Counted from the stretch's first letter, positions 1 through 8,385 are shown. The stretch is DNA of 56,240 nucleotides from Actinomycetes bacterium (GCA_023392635.1 JAEVYS010000121.1:1-56240), one strand, 5' to 3'. A program made the numbers and translations. Notes: generated by a model not told the origin, from the sequence alone.

Positions 1-2
1 AG

Positions 3-863
3 TCAGGCCAGGGCGGCCAAAGCGACGAGCGAAGCCCGCGCGTTGTCGATCGGGCCTCCGCCGGCCGGCGGTTCCCCGTCGATCATGATGTCCTGCTCGA
101 GGACGTAGTAGCCGTCGAAGCCGGCCGCGTCCAGCTTTCGCACGATCGCGGCGAAGTCGATGTCGCCCTGCCCGATCGGAGTGAACATGCCGGCCTTGAT
201 CCCCTGGCTCCAGGTGAACTCCCCGGTCAGCAGCTTGTCGGTCAGCTCCTTGCGCACGTCCTTGGCGTGAACGATGTCGACCCGGTCGGCGAATTCCTCC
301 ACGATCGCCACCGGGTCTCCCCCGCCGCAGGTGATGTGGCCGGTGTCCAGGCACAACCCGATCGAGCTGTTGCGCAGGACCCGGTCGATCTCGTCCGCGT
401 TCTGGACCATCGTGCCCCAGTGCGGGTGCAGGCACGCGGTGACTCCGCGGGCGGCGCACACCTCGCGGATCCGGTCGAGGTTGGTGAACAGCGTCCGCCA
501 GCCGGCCTCGTCCAGCACCGGGCGGGCGTCGTAGCCGTCGGCTCCCGACGCGGCCGCGAGGATCAGGTAGGAGCCTCCGGCCTTCTCGAAGGCGTCCAGC
601 TCGGCGTTCACTGCCGGGATCGGGTCACAGGACGGGTCGTGCATGACGGCGAGGAAGAACGCCCCCACCGGGGTCAGGCCATACCTTCCGACCTCCGCCG
701 CCCGGGCCTGTGCCTCGATCGGCAGCCAGCCCTGCGGACCGAACTCGGTCGCCGTCAGGCCGATCTCCTTCATCTCGGTCAGCACCCGATCCGGGGCCAT
801 CTGGTAGCCCCAGCCGGGCACCTCGCACACGCCCCAGCTGATCGGGGCACCGGCGATCTTCAT
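3..863 (-). CDS. iolE: Inosose dehydratase-like TIM-barrel protein
   Basis: 286 aa sugar isomerase/epimerase-fold TIM barrel (AP endonuclease 2 family). Likely metal ligands are His and Asp in the CLHPHWG and CLDTGH segments (about residues 145-175), IVHAKD near 200 and the late YVLEQD strand. It lies 25 nt downstream of iolG on the same strand, so the pair is cotranscribed. In this pathway the step after IolG is dehydration of scyllo-inosose, and no better candidate for it exists in the locus; that is the basis for the iolE call. The sequence alone cannot exclude an inosose isomerase (IolI-like). ATG start at 863; the stop lies almost at the window edge but the gene is complete. Confidence 0.7.
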   Translation of the reverse strand: MKIAGAPISWGVCEVPGWGYQMAPDRVLTEMKEIGLTATEFGPQGWLPIEAQARAAEVGRYGLTPVGAFFLAVMHDPSCDPIPAVNAELDAFEKAGGSYLILAAASGADGYDARPVLDEAGWRTLFTNLDRIREVCAARGVTACLHPHWGTMVQNADEIDRVLRNSSIGLCLDTGHITCGGGDPVAIVEEFADRVDIVHAKDVRKELTDKLLTGEFTWSQGIKAGMFTPIGQGDIDFAAIVRKLDAAGFDGYYVLEQDIMIDGEPPAGGGPIDNARASLVALAALA

Positions 864-888
864 GTACTTCTCCTTCGCGGTCAGGAAC

Positions 889-1875
889 TCAGAGGGCGAC
901 GATCGTGCGCTGCTTCACCGAGCAGTCGGCAGCGTCGGCGAGCGCCAGAGCGGCGCGGCCGTCCACGACCGACGGGGACGGCGCCGTGCCCGCCTCGATG
1001 CTGGTGATGAAGTGGTCGAGCTCATTGCGGTAGGCATCGGCGTAGCGCTCGAGGAAGAACGGCAGGTAGGCGCCGGCGACCTCGGTGCCGGTGGCTCCGG
1101 CGAAGCGGACGCCGTTGCTGCGCAGGTTGGTGGTCTCCAGCGCGCCCTGGGGGCCGAACGCCTCCATGCGCTGGTCGTAGCCGGCGGCGCACACCCGGCT
1201 GTTCAGGATCGTGGCGACCGCGCCCGTCGCGGTGGTGAGGGTGACGGTGGCGGTGTCGATGTCGCCGATCGCACCGATCTCCTCGATGAAGGCGTGGCCA
1301 GAGGCTGCGACCTCGACGAAGTCGCCCAGGAGGAAGCGGGCCATGTCGAAGTCGTGGATGGTCATGTCACGGAAGATGCCACCCGAGTTCGTCAGGTAGC
1401 CGGCCGGAGGGGCGGCGGGGTCGCGGCTCACGATCGTCAGCTGACGGAGGTCACCGATCTCGCCGGCCTCCACGCGCCGCTTGAGTTCCATCACGCCCGG
1501 GTCGAACCGGCGGTTGAATCCCACCATCACGCGGTGCTCGGAGCCGGCGATGGCCGCAAGGCACTCGTCCACCCTGGCGAGGCTGAGGTCGACCGGCTTC
1601 TCCGTGAGCACCGCCTTCCCGGTCGCCACCGAGGCGACGATCTGGTCGACGTGGTAGGGAGTCGGCGAGCACACGACGACCGCGTCCACCGCGTCGTCGG
1701 CGAACACGTCCTCGACGTTCTCGGTGGACCGGCACCCGTAGGCCTGCGCCACCGCCGCGGCGGCGCCGGCCACCGGATCGGCGACGAGCGCCAGCTCTGC
1801 ACCGGAGTGGGCGGAGACGGTGCGGGCGTGGACCTGGCCGATCCGGCCGGCCCCGATGATGGCGATTCGAAGCAT
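889..1875 (-). CDS. iolG: myo-Inositol 2-dehydrogenase
   Basis: 328 aa Gfo/Idh/MocA-family NAD-dependent oxidoreductase that oxidises myo-inositol to scyllo-inosose, the first catabolic step. The Rossmann motif GAGRIG is at residues 8-13, the EKP motif with the likely catalytic Lys at 92-94, and the substrate segment DMTIHDFD at 170-177 supplies the Asp170/His174 pair expected in this family. ATG start at 1875 is preceded by an AAGGAAG-type ribosome site. First gene of a two-gene unit with the iolE-like gene. A sigma70-like promoter (1951-1980) and a candidate IolR operator (1937-1946) lie directly upstream, so inositol-dependent derepression is expected. Confidence 0.9.
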   Translation of the reverse strand: MLRIAIIGAGRIGQVHARTVSAHSGAELALVADPVAGAAAAVAQAYGCRSTENVEDVFADDAVDAVVVCSPTPYHVDQIVASVATGKAVLTEKPVDLSLARVDECLAAIAGSEHRVMVGFNRRFDPGVMELKRRVEAGEIGDLRQLTIVSRDPAAPPAGYLTNSGGIFRDMTIHDFDMARFLLGDFVEVAASGHAFIEEIGAIGDIDTATVTLTTATGAVATILNSRVCAAGYDQRMEAFGPQGALETTNLRSNGVRFAGATGTEVAGAYLPFFLERYADAYRNELDHFITSIEAGTAPSPSVVDGRAALALADAADCSVKQRTIVAL

Positions 1876-1936
1876 CGCTGGCTTCCTTTCACGAGGGCGG
1901 GGCGGCCTCGTCGCCGCATCGCACCTGACAAGAGTA

Positions 1937-1946
1937 TGTCCTTACA
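1937..1946 (+). promoter_or_regulatory. Candidate IolR operator, iolG promoter
   Basis: The decamer TGTCCTTACA, a TGT-N4-ACA quasi-palindrome, recurs exactly at 6547-6556 (opposite strand) and 15654-15663. Here it lies 4 nt past the -10 of the iolG promoter, around the transcription start, a classic repressor position. It resembles the Corynebacterium IolR motif KGWCHTRACA (recalled), with one mismatch. Confidence 0.65.
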
Positions 1947-1950
1947 AGTT

Positions 1951-1980
1951 ACTCTATTGATGTGCGCGTGTGGCCGTCAA
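1951..1980 (-). promoter_or_regulatory. Promoter of iolG-iolE
   Basis: On the minus strand a -35 TTGACG (1975-1980) and a -10 TAGAGT (1951-1956) are separated by 18 nt. Transcription would start near 1944, about 70 nt before the iolG ATG. The shared decamer overlaps the predicted start. Confidence 0.5.
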
Positions 1981-2024
1981 ACGCACGTCCCGGTTCGGGC
2001 CCTCGCAGCCCCCTGCCGCACAAA

Positions 2025-2084
2025 CGCCCCCGAGGTTCACAGACGCCCCCGGAGTTCCGGGGGCGTGTGTGAACCTCGGGGGCG
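2025..2084 (-). terminator. Nested perfect hairpin after iolA
   Basis: The outer arms 2025-2041 and 2068-2084 are a perfect 17-bp inverted repeat (CGCCCCCGAGGTTCACA and its complement). An inner 10-bp perfect stem (2043-2052 with 2057-2066) encloses an AGTT loop. It begins 13 nt past the iolA stop and is followed in transcription direction by TTTG, so a terminator for iolC-aldolase-iolB-iolA is likely. The repetitive arm sequence could also mean an intergenic REP-like element. Confidence 0.6.
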
Positions 2085-2097
2085 CCTGGCCGCGAAG

Positions 2098-3657
2098 TCA
2101 GTGACGGGTGCTCATCCCGTCCCAGGTGCCCACCTTCTCGTGGCGGTGTTCCTCGGTGAACCACGTGGTGGTGACCGCCTTGGTCTCGGTGAAGAAGGCG
2201 ACGCCGTCCTTGCCCATGGCGTGCAGGTCGCCGAAGAACGAGTCCTTGTGGCCGGTGAACGGGAAGGTGGAGAACGGCACCGGAATGCCGACGTTGATCC
2301 CGACCATGCCCGCATGCGTGCGGCTGGCGAACTCACGCGCGTAGTAGCCGGAGCTGGTGTAGATGCAGGACCCGTTGGCGAACGGGTTGGAGTTCATGAC
2401 GTTGATGCCCTCCTCGAAGTCCGCGACCCGCTTGATCGAGGTCACCGGGCCGAAGATCTCGTAGGTGCCCGCCCAGTTGTCAGGGCCGACGTGGTCGAGG
2501 ATCGTCGGACCGACGTAGAACCCGCCCTCGTAGCCGTCGACGCTGGCCTCCCGTCCGTCGAGCACCAGGTCGCCACCCTCCTTCACGCCCCGCTCGATGC
2601 AGGACGCCACCCACTCGCGGTGCTTGGCGGTGATCACCGGGCCGAGCTGGCTCTCCGGCAGGTAGGCCGGGCCCAGCTTGAGTTCGGCGGCCTTCTGCGC
2701 GAGCAGGGCGACGACCTCGTCCGCGATCGACTCCTGGACCGTGACCACCGGCAGCGCCATGCACCGCTGGCCGGCGCACCCGTAGGTGGAGTTGATGATG
2801 CCGGCCACCGAGCGCTCCAGCACCGCGTCCTCGAGGACGAGGGCGTGGTTCTTGGCCTCGGTGAGGGCCTGCACGCGCTTTCCTGCGCCGGCGGCGGTCT
2901 GGTAGATGTGCTTGCCCACGGCGGTGGAACCGACGAACGTGACGCCGCGCACGTCGGGGTGCACGAGCAGGCTGTCGGCCTCGACCCGTGAGCAGGTGAC
3001 CAGGTTCGCCACGCCCTTGGGCAGGCCGGCCTCGATCAGGAGCTCCATCATCCGCATGGACGTCTGCGGCACCATCGAGGCGGCCTTCAGCACGAAGGTG
3101 TTGCCGGTGGTGATGCAGAACGGCAGCATCCAGCCCATCGGGATCATGGCCGGGAAGTTGTACGGCGCGATGCCGACGAAGACGCCCAGCGGCTCCCGGT
3201 AGGACACCGTGTCGTAGTTGCGGGAGATGTTCATCGTCGAGTCGCCCTGCATCAAGTAGTGCGTCGAACACGCGCACTCCACGACCTCGATCGCCTTGAG
3301 CACGTCACCGCGGGCCTCGGCCAGCACCTTGCCCATCTCGGTGGCGAGCAGGGTGCTCAGCTCGTCGAGGTGCTCGTCGAGCAGCTGCTTGAAGCGGAAC
3401 ATCAGCTGGATCCGCTGCGGCACCGGCGTCGCCTTCCATGCCGGGTAGGCGCGCGCCGCGGCCGCGACGGCTGAGTCCACCTCCTCCTGGGTGCAGCACG
3501 GAGCCTCAGCGATCTGCTCACCGGTGGACGGGTTCATCACCGGCATGTACGTGCCGGTCCTCGACTCGCGCCACTCGTTGTCCACCAGGTAGCGCAGCCG
3601 CGTCAGCCGGGCAGCGCTCTCGGTGGTCGCCGAAACGGCCTCATTGGTCAACGACAT
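2098..3657 (-). CDS. iolA: (Methyl)malonate-semialdehyde dehydrogenase, CoA-acylating
   Basis: 519 aa ALDH6-family enzyme converting malonate semialdehyde, the last inositol-derived intermediate, to acetyl-CoA, CO2 and NADH. The catalytic Cys is about residue 299 in the GQRCMA motif, and the AKNH segment near 268-271 is typical of the CoA-dependent MmsA/IolA group rather than ordinary aldehyde dehydrogenases. The open frame extends further upstream, but the ATG at 3657 has a good AGGAGAG site 9 nt before it and matches the family N-terminus, so I chose it. It lies 82 nt after iolB as the last gene of the iolC operon and is followed by a strong hairpin. Gene may equally be named mmsA. Confidence 0.93.
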   Translation of the reverse strand: MSLTNEAVSATTESAARLTRLRYLVDNEWRESRTGTYMPVMNPSTGEQIAEAPCCTQEEVDSAVAAAARAYPAWKATPVPQRIQLMFRFKQLLDEHLDELSTLLATEMGKVLAEARGDVLKAIEVVECACSTHYLMQGDSTMNISRNYDTVSYREPLGVFVGIAPYNFPAMIPMGWMLPFCITTGNTFVLKAASMVPQTSMRMMELLIEAGLPKGVANLVTCSRVEADSLLVHPDVRGVTFVGSTAVGKHIYQTAAGAGKRVQALTEAKNHALVLEDAVLERSVAGIINSTYGCAGQRCMALPVVTVQESIADEVVALLAQKAAELKLGPAYLPESQLGPVITAKHREWVASCIERGVKEGGDLVLDGREASVDGYEGGFYVGPTILDHVGPDNWAGTYEIFGPVTSIKRVADFEEGINVMNSNPFANGSCIYTSSGYYAREFASRTHAGMVGINVGIPVPFSTFPFTGHKDSFFGDLHAMGKDGVAFFTETKAVTTTWFTEEHRHEKVGTWDGMSTRH

Positions 3658-3739
3658 CTGGGTTCCTCTCTCCTGGGCCCTGGTGTGGGCCCTCTTCTCG
3701 ACCGTGCCGCCTCCGGGTTGTTGCGACCGGCCCGGTGGC

Positions 3740-4615
3740 CTATGGGGTTGTGGTGAGCCGGGCGTCGACCGCCTGGCCGACCCAGGTCTGGCGGACCCAG
3801 GCGTGGGTGGGGTCGTCACAGATCAGCCAGGCACGCGTCGCTCCCGGGCCGGCCATGACGTTCAGGTAGTACATGTCGTAGCCGGGCGGCGCCATCGCGG
3901 GCCCGTGCCAGCCATGCGGCACCAGCACGACGTCGCCCGAGCGCACCTCGGCCAGCACGTCGATGGGACGCTCGTCGGTGCCGTACACGCGCTGGTAGCC
4001 GAACGCCTCACCCGCCCCCGGGCTGCCCGGCTCGGTGCGCAGCTCGTAGTAGTAGATCTCCTCCAGCGCGGTCTCGACGCCCTCGCGTTCCTCGTCGTGC
4101 TTGTGGGGCGGATAGCTGGACCAGTTGCCCGCAGGAGTGATCACCTCGCAGGCGATGATCGAGTCGGCGGCGAGCACGCCGGGAGTGCCGAAGTTGCGGA
4201 CGCGGCGGCTGGCCGTCCCCGCACCGCGCAGTTCGTCCGGCACCGACGCCGCGGGCAGGTGGGCGACCGGGAGCGCGTCGCGGGCGGTGGCCGAGCAGAG
4301 GGCGTAGCGCCCGCCGCCCGTGCTGGTCAGCGTGAAGGAGGCGTCGCGCGGCACGTACAGCACATCGGTGGCAGCGCTGAACACGTCGCTGCGTCCGGCC
4401 AGGCCCCACGACGCCCCCGCCACCTCGACGGTGGCAGCGCCGGAGAGCGGCACCACGATGTACTCGCGATCACCGGTTTCGATCGTCCGCGATTCTCCGG
4501 CCGAGAGGGTCGTCACCTCGAGCCCGGTATGCGCCCAGCCCGGACGCCCGGGAAGCACCCGGGTGTCGAAGTCGGCGTCGGCGGTGGATCCCGCCGGGTG
4601 TACCCACTGGCTCAT
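3740..4615 (-). CDS. iolB: 5-Deoxy-glucuronate isomerase
   Basis: 291 aa cupin-type isomerase of the KduI/IolB family that turns 5-deoxy-D-glucuronate into 5-dehydro-2-deoxy-D-gluconate. The metal site is visible as HKH at 171-173, the EEIYYYE segment near 185-191 and the LVPHGWHGP motif towards the C-terminus. The ATG at 4615 overlaps the stop of the upstream aldolase (ATGA), so the two are translationally coupled. The open frame runs upstream through the aldolase gene in another frame, but that extension is not coding. Length matches known IolB proteins. Confidence 0.92.
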   Translation of the reverse strand: MSQWVHPAGSTADADFDTRVLPGRPGWAHTGLEVTTLSAGESRTIETGDREYIVVPLSGAATVEVAGASWGLAGRSDVFSAATDVLYVPRDASFTLTSTGGGRYALCSATARDALPVAHLPAASVPDELRGAGTASRRVRNFGTPGVLAADSIIACEVITPAGNWSSYPPHKHDEEREGVETALEEIYYYELRTEPGSPGAGEAFGYQRVYGTDERPIDVLAEVRSGDVVLVPHGWHGPAMAPPGYDMYYLNVMAGPGATRAWLICDDPTHAWVRQTWVGQAVDARLTTTP

Positions 4616-5517
4616 GCTGCTCCCCGCGAACTGGCCTGGCTGGAATGGACGAGGTGCGCCGCGACGTCGACCGCCTTGGCCACGTCGTCGTCGGGCGGGT
4701 AGAGCAGGGCTCGGCCGATCACCAGGCCGACCGCGGTCGGGTGGGTGAGCGCATCCGCCCAGTGCTGGTAGGTCTCGTTCGGGTCGCCGACCGGGTCGCC
4801 GCCCAGCAGCAGGCTGGGCAGGGTCGTCGAGTCGAGCACCCGGTGCATCTGGTCGACCACGGGCAGCTTGAGCCAGGTGTGGGAGCTGGTCGCCCCCAGG
4901 CCGGTGGCGATCTGGATCGACTTGATGACCGAGTCCGGATCGAGGAGGTTGCGCACCTTGTCCGGAGCGTCGCGCACGGAGAGGAATGGCTCGACCATCG
5001 CCATCAGGCCCCGCTTGGCGAGGCCGGTGACGGCGCGGCCCGTGGCCTCCAGGACACGGGCGGTGTCCTCGTCCTCCAGGCAGATGCGGGTGAGCATCTT
5101 GCCGCCGTCCAGACCGTTCGCGGCAAGGGTGTCCGCGTCGTAGCCCGTCCACCGGTCGTCGAACTCGAACTCGGCCCCCTGGAGACCGCCGCGGTTCATC
5201 GAGCCGACCACGACCTTGCCCTCCAGGAGCCCGGACAGCAGCAGGTCCTCCAGGATGTCGGCGGTGCCCAGCACCCCGTCCACTCCGGGACGGGACAACG
5301 AGACGGCCAGCCGCTCCAGCAGGTCGGCGCGCGAAGCCATGGCGTTGGCGTTCCCGCGGACGCCGAGCGCACCCCGGGCGGGGTGGTCGGCGGCCACGAT
5401 CATCAGTCGGCCGTCCTCCGGACGCTCCGCTCGCCGACGGTCCTTCCACGCCCGGGTGATCGCCCCCGGGTCCTCCGCCCGCCGACGGGTGAGCTGGGCG
5501 GCGTTGATGTGGGTCAT
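4612..5517 (-). CDS. DhnA/LacD-type class I aldolase, probable DKGP aldolase
   Basis: 301 aa (beta/alpha)8-barrel protein of the DeoC/LacD (DhnA) aldolase superfamily, the type found between iolC and iolB in other actinobacterial inositol loci (Cgl0158-like). Recognisable segments are VAADHPARG near the N-terminus, VVVGSMNRGG, and LKLPVVDQM. Its place between the kinase IolC and IolB, with ATGA overlaps on both sides (5514-5517 and 4612-4615), strongly suggests that it cleaves 5-dehydro-2-deoxygluconate 6-phosphate to DHAP and malonate semialdehyde. That is the job of IolJ in Bacillus, and no IolJ homologue of the FbaA type is present here. The reaction is inferred from context. Confidence 0.75.
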   Translation of the reverse strand: MTHINAAQLTRRRAEDPGAITRAWKDRRRAERPEDGRLMIVAADHPARGALGVRGNANAMASRADLLERLAVSLSRPGVDGVLGTADILEDLLLSGLLEGKVVVGSMNRGGLQGAEFEFDDRWTGYDADTLAANGLDGGKMLTRICLEDEDTARVLEATGRAVTGLAKRGLMAMVEPFLSVRDAPDKVRNLLDPDSVIKSIQIATGLGATSSHTWLKLPVVDQMHRVLDSTTLPSLLLGGDPVGDPNETYQHWADALTHPTAVGLVIGRALLYPPDDDVAKAVDVAAHLVHSSQASSRGAA

Positions 5518-6464
5518 GATCGGTCTCCGTCCAGCAGGGCCTCGACTTCGGCCTGAGTGGGCATGGCGGTCGAACACTCCAGCCGCGAGGCGACCAGCGC
5601 CCCGGCGGCGTTGGCGAAGCGGAGCACACGCTCCAGGCCCCAGCCGTTCAGCAGCCCGTGGCAGAGCGCGCCGCCGAACGAGTCGCCGGCGCCCAGCCCG
5701 TTCAGGACGGTCACCGGCACGGGCGGGACCTCGACCACCTCGTCGGCGGTCATGGCCAGGACGCCCTTCGGACCCTGCTTGACGACGGCGAGTTCGATGC
5801 CGCGCTCCAGCAGTGCGGTCGCCGCCCGGCGCGGGTCCGACTCCCCCACCGCGACCCGGCACTCCTCCTGGTTCCCGACCGCCACCGTGCACTGCGCCAG
5901 GGCGACCTCGGCATGCCGGGCGGCGTCGGCCTCGGTCTTCCAGAACATCGGCCGGTAGTCCAGGTCGAGGACGGTGAACTGCCGCCGTCCACGCACCCGC
6001 CAAGCCGCGAGGTGCGACTGCCGGCTGGGCTCGGCGGACAAGCCGGTGAGCGTCGACCAGTAGACGCCCGCCTCGGCGATCTCGCGCAGCGGCAGGTCGG
6101 TCACCTCGATCCGCAGGTCCGGGGCCTGGGGGTAGCGGTAGAAGTAGAGCGGGAAGTCGTCGGGCGGGAAGATCTCGCAGAACGTCACCGGCGTGGGCAG
6201 CCAGGGATCGGTCGTCACGAAGTCCGTGGCGACGCCGAGTTCGGAGAGCTTGCCGCGCACGAAGCGTCCGAACGGGTCGTCGCCGGTCTTCGTGATGATC
6301 GCCGAGCGTCGCCCGTAGCGTGCGACGGCGACCGAGACGTTGGTGGCGCTGCCACCGAGGAACTTGCCGAACGTGGTCACCTTCTCCAGCGGGACGCCGA
6401 TCTCCGTCGGGTAGATGTCGACGCCGACGCGGCCGATGCACACGACCTCGTAGGTTTCTGCCAT
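5514..6464 (-). CDS. iolC: 5-Dehydro-2-deoxygluconokinase
   Basis: 316 aa PfkB/ribokinase-family sugar kinase that phosphorylates 5-dehydro-2-deoxy-D-gluconate. The first PfkB signature appears around GKFLGGSATNVSVA (34-47). The second is LNGLGAGDSFGGAL, with catalytic Asp261 in GAGD. ATG at 6464 with its stop overlapping the next start by four bases. First gene of the operon iolC-aldolase-iolB-iolA. A well-spaced promoter (6514-6542) and the IolR-type decamer (6547-6556) lie upstream, shared back-to-back with the divergent gntR gene. Confidence 0.92.
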   Translation of the reverse strand: MAETYEVVCIGRVGVDIYPTEIGVPLEKVTTFGKFLGGSATNVSVAVARYGRRSAIITKTGDDPFGRFVRGKLSELGVATDFVTTDPWLPTPVTFCEIFPPDDFPLYFYRYPQAPDLRIEVTDLPLREIAEAGVYWSTLTGLSAEPSRQSHLAAWRVRGRRQFTVLDLDYRPMFWKTEADAARHAEVALAQCTVAVGNQEECRVAVGESDPRRAATALLERGIELAVVKQGPKGVLAMTADEVVEVPPVPVTVLNGLGAGDSFGGALCHGLLNGWGLERVLRFANAAGALVASRLECSTAMPTQAEVEALLDGDRS

Positions 6465-6513
6465 CTGAACGACCCTTCGGCTCCGGCTGCGTCGGCGTGC
6501 TCTTCAATGTCCC

Positions 6514-6542
6514 AGTCTGGTCGCGGCCGGGCGTGCTGTCAA
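6514..6542 (-). promoter_or_regulatory. Promoter of iolC operon
   Basis: Minus-strand -35 TTGACA (6537-6542) and -10 CAGACT (6514-6519) with an exact 17-nt spacer, giving a leader of roughly 40 nt before iolC. The operator decamer sits four bases upstream of the -35. Confidence 0.65.
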
Positions 6543-6546
6543 GCTT

Positions 6547-6556
6547 TGTAAGGACA
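6547..6556 (-). promoter_or_regulatory. Candidate IolR operator, iolC/gntR intergenic region
   Basis: Read on the minus strand this is TGTCCTTACA, embedded in the 12-bp palindrome TTGT-CCTT-ACAA. It lies between iolC and the divergent gntR gene, so one site could control both operon and regulator. Confidence 0.7.
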
Positions 6557-6622
6557 ATAGCCTATTCACGCAACCGGCGTTTACAGTGTTCCGGCAAGCA
6601 ACCTTTCGGATAATGTGCCGTC

Positions 6623-7363
6623 ATGGCGACCCAGATCCAGGTCAGCATCGACCGGAACTCCCCCGTCCCGCTGTACCACCAGCTGGCCGAGCAGCTCGCG
6701 GCGGCGATCGACACCGGCGTGCTCAAGCCGGGCGACGCCTTCGAGAACGAACTCTCCCTCGCCGACCGGCTCGACCTCTCCCGCCCCACCGTGCGCCGGG
6801 CGATCGTCGAGCTCGTGACCCGTGGCCTCCTGGTCCGCCGGCGCGGCATCGGCACCACGGTTGCCAACGAGGTGATCCACCGCCGCAACGAGCTCACCAG
6901 CCTGTACGACGACCTCAAGCGCAACGGCCGCGAACCGCTGACCGAGGTGCTCGAGTTCAACCCGTCCTTCGTCGACCAGCGCGCGTCGGTGATCCTCGGG
7001 CTCGACCCCGACACCCCGCTGGTCTACCTCGAGCGGCTGCGCTCGGTGCAGGAGGGGCCGATGTCGATCCTGCGCAACTGGCTGCCGCCGATGTGGGCCG
7101 ATCTCGACCTCGACGCCCTCCAGAACCAGGGGCTGTACAACGTGATGCGCGTCCGGGGCGTGGTGCCGGCCGTCGCCCACCAGACGATCGGCGCGCGCCC
7201 GGCCGAGCCCGACGAGCGCAAGCTGCTACAGCTCGACAAGAACGACCCGGTGCTCACGATGTCGCGCCGCGCCTACGACTCCTCCGGTGCGCCCGTGGAG
7301 TTCGGCGACCACTGCTACCGCTACGACCGCTACCTGTTCGACATCACGGTCTACGCCACCTGA
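6623..7363 (+). CDS. GntR/HutC-family regulator, probable IolR
   Basis: 246 aa. An N-terminal GntR winged HTH (residues about 12-78, with LADRLDLSRPTVRRAI as the helix-turn-helix) is followed by a UTRA ligand domain (about 95-240), which places it in the HutC subfamily. It is divergent from iolC, with the conserved decamer in between, so it is the natural candidate for the factor binding all three iol operators, presumably released by an inositol-derived ligand. No Shine-Dalgarno is visible. A GATAAT hexamer ends 8 nt before the ATG, so a leaderless mRNA is plausible. The functional role is inferred from context. Confidence 0.8.
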   Translation: MATQIQVSIDRNSPVPLYHQLAEQLAAAIDTGVLKPGDAFENELSLADRLDLSRPTVRRAIVELVTRGLLVRRRGIGTTVANEVIHRRNELTSLYDDLKRNGREPLTEVLEFNPSFVDQRASVILGLDPDTPLVYLERLRSVQEGPMSILRNWLPPMWADLDLDALQNQGLYNVMRVRGVVPAVAHQTIGARPAEPDERKLLQLDKNDPVLTMSRRAYDSSGAPVEFGDHCYRYDRYLFDITVYAT

Positions 7364-7377
7364 CGCCGTCAGGTGGC
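7355..7377. terminator. Bidirectional hairpin overlapping two stop codons
   Basis: Perfect 10-bp inverted repeat GCCACCTGAC / GTCAGGTGGC (7355-7364, 7368-7377) with a three-base loop. It contains the stop of gntR (7361-7363) and the stop of the convergent lacI gene (7369-7371), so it probably terminates both transcripts. There is no clear T-run. Confidence 0.5.
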
Positions 7378-8367
7378 CACCGGCCCGCTCGACGACCTCA
7401 CCACCAGCGCGGGCTCGATGACCACGGACATGCGCGGTGCTCCATGATCTGCGAGACGACGCACCAGCGCCCGGGCGGCCGCCGCCCCCACCTGCTCGTT
7501 CCGGCTGTCGACGGTGGTGAGATCGAGGAATCTCGCACGGGCGAGGAGTGAGTCGTCGTAGCCGACCAGGGCCACGTCGGATGGCACGCTGCGCCCCGCC
7601 TCGCGGAGGGCGGCGCGGGCACCCAGGGCCATCGTGTCGTTGGCCGCGAACACAGCGGTCAGCTCGGGGTGCCGGCCCAGGAGTTCGACGGCTCCGGCGT
7701 AGCCACCCTCCTCATTCGTCTCAAGACCGTGTCCCGCGACACGGGCCGGCTCCCCGAGCGCAGCCACTTCAGCCTCATAGGACGACAGCCGACGCTTCGC
7801 CGACCCCCCTGTGCCCGTGACGTGGCCGATCCGTCGGTGCCCGAGGGAGGTGAGGTGTCGCATCACCATGCCGACACCGGCCGGCTCGTCGGTACCGACG
7901 TGATCGGCACCGGCGACATCATGCTCACGCGCCCCGACCACCACGGTCGGGACGCCGGGGTCCTCGTGGTCGTGCGCCAGTTCGGCGGCGACCACGAGGG
8001 CGTCCACGCCTCCGGAGAGGAAGGCATCCAGCGCCTCGTCGGCCCGGGAGGCCCGCTGCTCGGCGACCGTGAGGTGGTAGCCCTGCGGCTCGAGGACGCG
8101 TCCCAGACCGTCCAGGAGTTCGACGAACCAGGGGTTGCGGTAGTCGTCGATGAGTACACCGACCGTGCTCGACCGCGCGGCGGCGAGGGTGGTGGCAGCG
8201 CGGCTCGGACGGTAGCCCAGCCGCTCGATCGCAGCCAGGACCGCATCCCTGCGGGCAGCGCTGACCAGGTCCGACCCGTTGAGGACGAGCGACACCAGCG
8301 ATTTCGAGACCCCCGCTTCGCGCGCCACGTCGTAGATCGTCGGCGTGCGGCTCGCCCGACCGGCCAC
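7369..8367 (-). CDS. LacI-family transcriptional regulator
   Basis: 332 aa. The N-terminal LacI HTH (about residues 10-60) has recognition core VSKSLVSLVL, followed by the hinge helix region LGYRPSRAATTLA and a periplasmic-binding-protein-like ligand domain to the end. GTG start at 8367 is preceded by AGGGAGGG. It is divergent from the Gfo/Idh gene, with a perfect 18-bp palindrome (8422-8439) between them that is the obvious operator. A second LacI protein at 10719-11735 has the same recognition core, so the two may share or compete for sites. The ligand is unknown; a polyol or sugar related to the adjacent dehydrogenase is likely. Confidence 0.88.
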   Translation of the reverse strand: MAGRASRTPTIYDVAREAGVSKSLVSLVLNGSDLVSAARRDAVLAAIERLGYRPSRAATTLAAARSSTVGVLIDDYRNPWFVELLDGLGRVLEPQGYHLTVAEQRASRADEALDAFLSGGVDALVVAAELAHDHEDPGVPTVVVGAREHDVAGADHVGTDEPAGVGMVMRHLTSLGHRRIGHVTGTGGSAKRRLSSYEAEVAALGEPARVAGHGLETNEEGGYAGAVELLGRHPELTAVFAANDTMALGARAALREAGRSVPSDVALVGYDDSLLARARFLDLTTVDSRNEQVGAAAARALVRRLADHGAPRMSVVIEPALVVRSSSGPVAT

Positions 8368-8385
8368 GGGTCCCTCCCTGCGCTA

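Noticed and set aside
862..2991. 709-codon open frame on the plus strand antisense to iolG and iolA
   Set aside because: Its translation is Gly/Arg/His/Asp-rich without any domain, and the opposite strand encodes clear IolG and IolA. Such frames arise from high GC.
4612..6507. A single 631-aa protein covering iolC and the aldolase
   Set aside because: The first half is iolC read in the wrong frame; the true iolC frame shows the PfkB motifs and stops at the aldolase start.
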